A stretch of 15,072 nt of DNA from Caldifarciminota bacterium (lineage in GTDB: Bacteria; Hydrothermota; Tepidihabitantia; SM23-42). Position numbers and translations under genes: made by a program. Where the stretch lies: contig DAOVAN010000025.1 in NCBI GenBank assembly GCA_030671005.1, positions 1 to 15,072 of the forward strand, in the 5' to 3' direction. The notes under the pieces were generated by a model. That model ran no database searches. It was not told where the DNA came from and was given only the letters and a program-made list of their open reading frames with translations. Within the stretch, counting starts at the first letter, position 1, and the number at the start of each line of letters is the position of its first letter. Below, piece by piece: positions 13,195 through 15,072 of this stretch.

Positions 13195-14838
13195 ATGAAA
13201 CATCTAATGTTTTTGCTGGTTGTTGCATCTCTCTCGTTCGGATTGGTCACCGAGTCCTTCAGATACCAATCAACCGCCGGTCTGTTTGAAGACGATTATG
13301 ACCTGTTGTTTGACCCAGCGCGTATCCCCGAGATATCTGGTGCGCGTCTGTGGACGAGTCTATCAAACTTTGTAACCGGCGACGAAGAACTCTTCTCGGG
13401 TGGCAGTGAGCCATACATAATCATCGGTGGTGTTGCAGGTCTCGGAAATTACTACCCAGGTACTATGTATGACCGGAGTGCCAGTACAGAGGCGCTGAAC
13501 ACCGGGTTGACCGACCCGTATGGAAACCCAATGTATGGAGCTGGCGAATTGACGGTTGTCAACTGGAACAACCCTGATACGCTCGGCAACTTCACCAACC
13601 GCACCCTGGAATCAAGACAGGCAACTGCTTACGAATCAATTGCTAGTAGCGACTGGTATCTTGCTCTGGCCACACAACGCAACAACATCAGGTTTGGTCT
13701 TGGCTTCATGCACGGCGATTCAAAAATCACCTACACCGATCCCTTGAATAACTTCGACTATTTCTATATTAGTGAAGATCTCGTAGCAGATACCCTGGAA
13801 TATCAAAGCACTGCATCTTTTGCCGGCGACGAGATATCAAAGTACAGTCATAATGATTTCATACTGAGCACATGGATCGATGGCGCTAAAGTCTCATTCG
13901 GCCTGAGTTTCGAATTCGACCTCCTCAGTGAAAAGAACGAAACCATCATCCTTGGCGACTCAGCCGAATACGACTTCCCTATGCAACCGGACACGAGCTA
14001 CACAATCGTTTCGGTTTACGATTCTCTAATGCAGCCGCTATCAGGAAACAGAATCGGCCTAAGGCTAACATCCTTCTACGACTACAACGAAAATTCGCAA
14101 GGGAGGTTCTATCTTGACTTCTTCACCCAGTCGTTGAATTATGGCGACGATGCCATGGACTATGCCTACACGACACGTGAACTGAGTTACAATACGTTCA
14201 CTTGGGATACGGTCAACACCGTCACTTATTTCGACGGTGGCCGAAGCAGCAAGGGCGTAGGACTGGGCACAAAGCATCTTTTTGCGATTTCTAATCGACT
14301 GAACTTCGGCATTGGCTTGCTTTTCGGCATTTCTTCGTACTCGGACTCAACAGCTGCCAGGGATACCACGGTATCGATCAGGGTCTATGACAACGGTGAC
14401 ACCATTTCAGGACCAGAGGATTACACACGTACGGTCACGCAAAGTGAAACCTGGATGACGCACGTAGACGGCAGCCTCAACCGTCTCGCAATACCGGTCG
14501 GCTTGGAATTCGCCATTGCCAAACCGCTCGTCTTTCGACTGGGTGCCCAATATACTATCACCTACGATGACTACACCACAACCACCGAACTGCTCGATTA
14601 CGAACCAGAGCGTACCGTGACCGTCTATGGCGATGGTACAGTAACCGAGGTCATAGAAGACCCCGGCCCGAGGCCGGAACGCTCAGTAGAGACTACTACC
14701 GTGAAAACATCTGAGACAGACTACTTCTATGGTATCGGCTGGGGTGTGACACAGAACCTGCAGATCGATCTCATGGGTTTCAGCGACTTAACCGATCTGA
14801 GCAACTGGAAACTATCAGCGACCCTGAAATTCGATTAA
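13195..14838 (+). CDS. Predicted outer-membrane beta-barrel protein
   Basis: A 547-residue protein with a signal peptide (MKHLMFLLVVASLSFG, cleavage probably soon after residue 16) and no further transmembrane helices. The mature N-terminus has FEDDYDLLFDPARIPEISGARLW in two overlapping parts typical of surface/porin-like proteins in FCB and WOR-3-type genomes. The remainder is a long series of alternating amphipathic strands rich in Tyr, Thr, Asp and Gly, for example GRFYLDFFTQSLNYGDD, NRLNFGIGLLFGISSY, KPLVFRLGAQYTITYDD and NWKLSATLKFD at the C-terminus. The C-terminal strand and overall pattern suggest a barrel of about 14-18 strands (PorV-like size), but no family was recognised with certainty. 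ATG 13195 is 5 nt after AAGGAGGT. The gene is monocistronic, between a consensus promoter and a strong terminator, consistent with abundant expression. Confidence 0.7.
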   Translation: MKHLMFLLVVASLSFGLVTESFRYQSTAGLFEDDYDLLFDPARIPEISGARLWTSLSNFVTGDEELFSGGSEPYIIIGGVAGLGNYYPGTMYDRSASTEALNTGLTDPYGNPMYGAGELTVVNWNNPDTLGNFTNRTLESRQATAYESIASSDWYLALATQRNNIRFGLGFMHGDSKITYTDPLNNFDYFYISEDLVADTLEYQSTASFAGDEISKYSHNDFILSTWIDGAKVSFGLSFEFDLLSEKNETIILGDSAEYDFPMQPDTSYTIVSVYDSLMQPLSGNRIGLRLTSFYDYNENSQGRFYLDFFTQSLNYGDDAMDYAYTTRELSYNTFTWDTVNTVTYFDGGRSSKGVGLGTKHLFAISNRLNFGIGLLFGISSYSDSTAARDTTVSIRVYDNGDTISGPEDYTRTVTQSETWMTHVDGSLNRLAIPVGLEFAIAKPLVFRLGAQYTITYDDYTTTTELLDYEPERTVTVYGDGTVTEVIEDPGPRPERSVETTTVKTSETDYFYGIGWGVTQNLQIDLMGFSDLTDLSNWKLSATLKFD

Positions 14839-14886
14839 CCAAAATCGAACTGGTTATTCGTGAGTCGTAAATCGTTAACCTAAGTG

Positions 14887-14923
14887 AAGAGAGAGAAGGG
14901 GTTATAGCCCCTTCTCTCTCTTT
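14887..14923 (+). terminator. Strong intrinsic terminator after the barrel gene
   Basis: A perfect 15-bp stem, AAGAGAGAGAAGGGG (14887-14901) pairing with CCCCTTCTCTCTCTT (14908-14922), with a TTATAG loop and a short T-run (TTTATT) directly after. It lies about 50 bp after the stop at 14838 and should end the barrel transcript. Because the 3' arm is flanked by A-rich DNA on the other side (AAGTGAAG), it could also work weakly on the minus strand. Confidence 0.9.
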
Positions 14924-15028
14924 ATTAATATCCACTCATAGACTCAAGCAGGACGAATATCGACAAAAGCTGATTTGCCCATCACCCCAAAGGACAAAAC
15001 GTTCATCGAACCCGCATAATATTAAACC

Positions 15029-15056
15029 TTGATTTCTCAACAGCAACATATATAAT
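15029..15056 (+). promoter_or_regulatory. Candidate promoter near the right edge
   Basis: TTGATT (15029-15034), 16 bp, TATAAT (15051-15056). It is followed only 13 nt later by an ATG at the last bases of the window with no visible ribosome site, so the gene it serves lies beyond the edge. Between the terminator and this site (14924-15028) nothing else was recognised. Confidence 0.5.
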
Positions 15057-15072
15057 TATCAAGAAATCCATG

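Overview
The window looks like chromosomal DNA from an uncultured Gram-negative bacterium of the FCB type, most like candidate division WOR-3 (Stahlbacteria) or a close relative. The reasons are a C-terminal FlgD-like/type IX secretion sorting domain on an exported enzyme, a predicted outer-membrane beta-barrel of the kind common in those genomes, a TPR lipoprotein, a SPOR-domain protein, and an AT-rich intergenic repeat block of a style I associate with candidate-phylum genomes. The phylum is an inference from protein character, not a computed placement. No mobile element, CRISPR array, tRNA or rRNA was recognised.

Layout, left to right. (1) 1-1659, plus: the C-terminal part of a secreted agmatine/peptidylarginine-deiminase-like protein with Ig-like, Rossmann-like and sorting domains; its start lies outside the window. 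(2) 1725-6265, minus, read right to left: TPR lipoprotein, membrane-anchored substrate-binding protein, large (Alu-containing) SRP RNA, an AT-rich repeat spacer, dnaX, ybaB/ebfC. SRP RNA-dnaX-ybaB is the order known from Bacillus-type genomes, but recR, which usually follows, is absent. (3) 6389-8747, plus: SPOR-domain protein, ridA and rnc, tightly packed. (4) 8753-12962, minus: an ABC-F ATPase followed by an overlapping PEP-synthase/rifampin-phosphotransferase-like gene. (5) 13195-14838, plus: a predicted outer-membrane barrel protein with its own strong promoter, a roughly 127-nt leader and a strong intrinsic terminator.

Four promoter-like sites (two of them divergent between the ABC-F gene and the barrel gene) share one architecture: TTGA-type -35, exactly 16 bp, TAnnAT-type -10. 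This suggests a housekeeping sigma factor with a 16-bp spacing preference in this organism.

The most notable observations are: RNase III with Gly in place of a conserved metal-binding Asp; the two-gene ABC-F plus RPH-like unit, which resembles antibiotic self-protection genes; the secreted deiminase carrying a sorting domain; the SRP RNA that begins at the stop codon of the preceding gene; and the inverted AT-rich repeat block between SRP RNA and dnaX. I found no convincing wholly new multi-gene system; most genes belong to known families.
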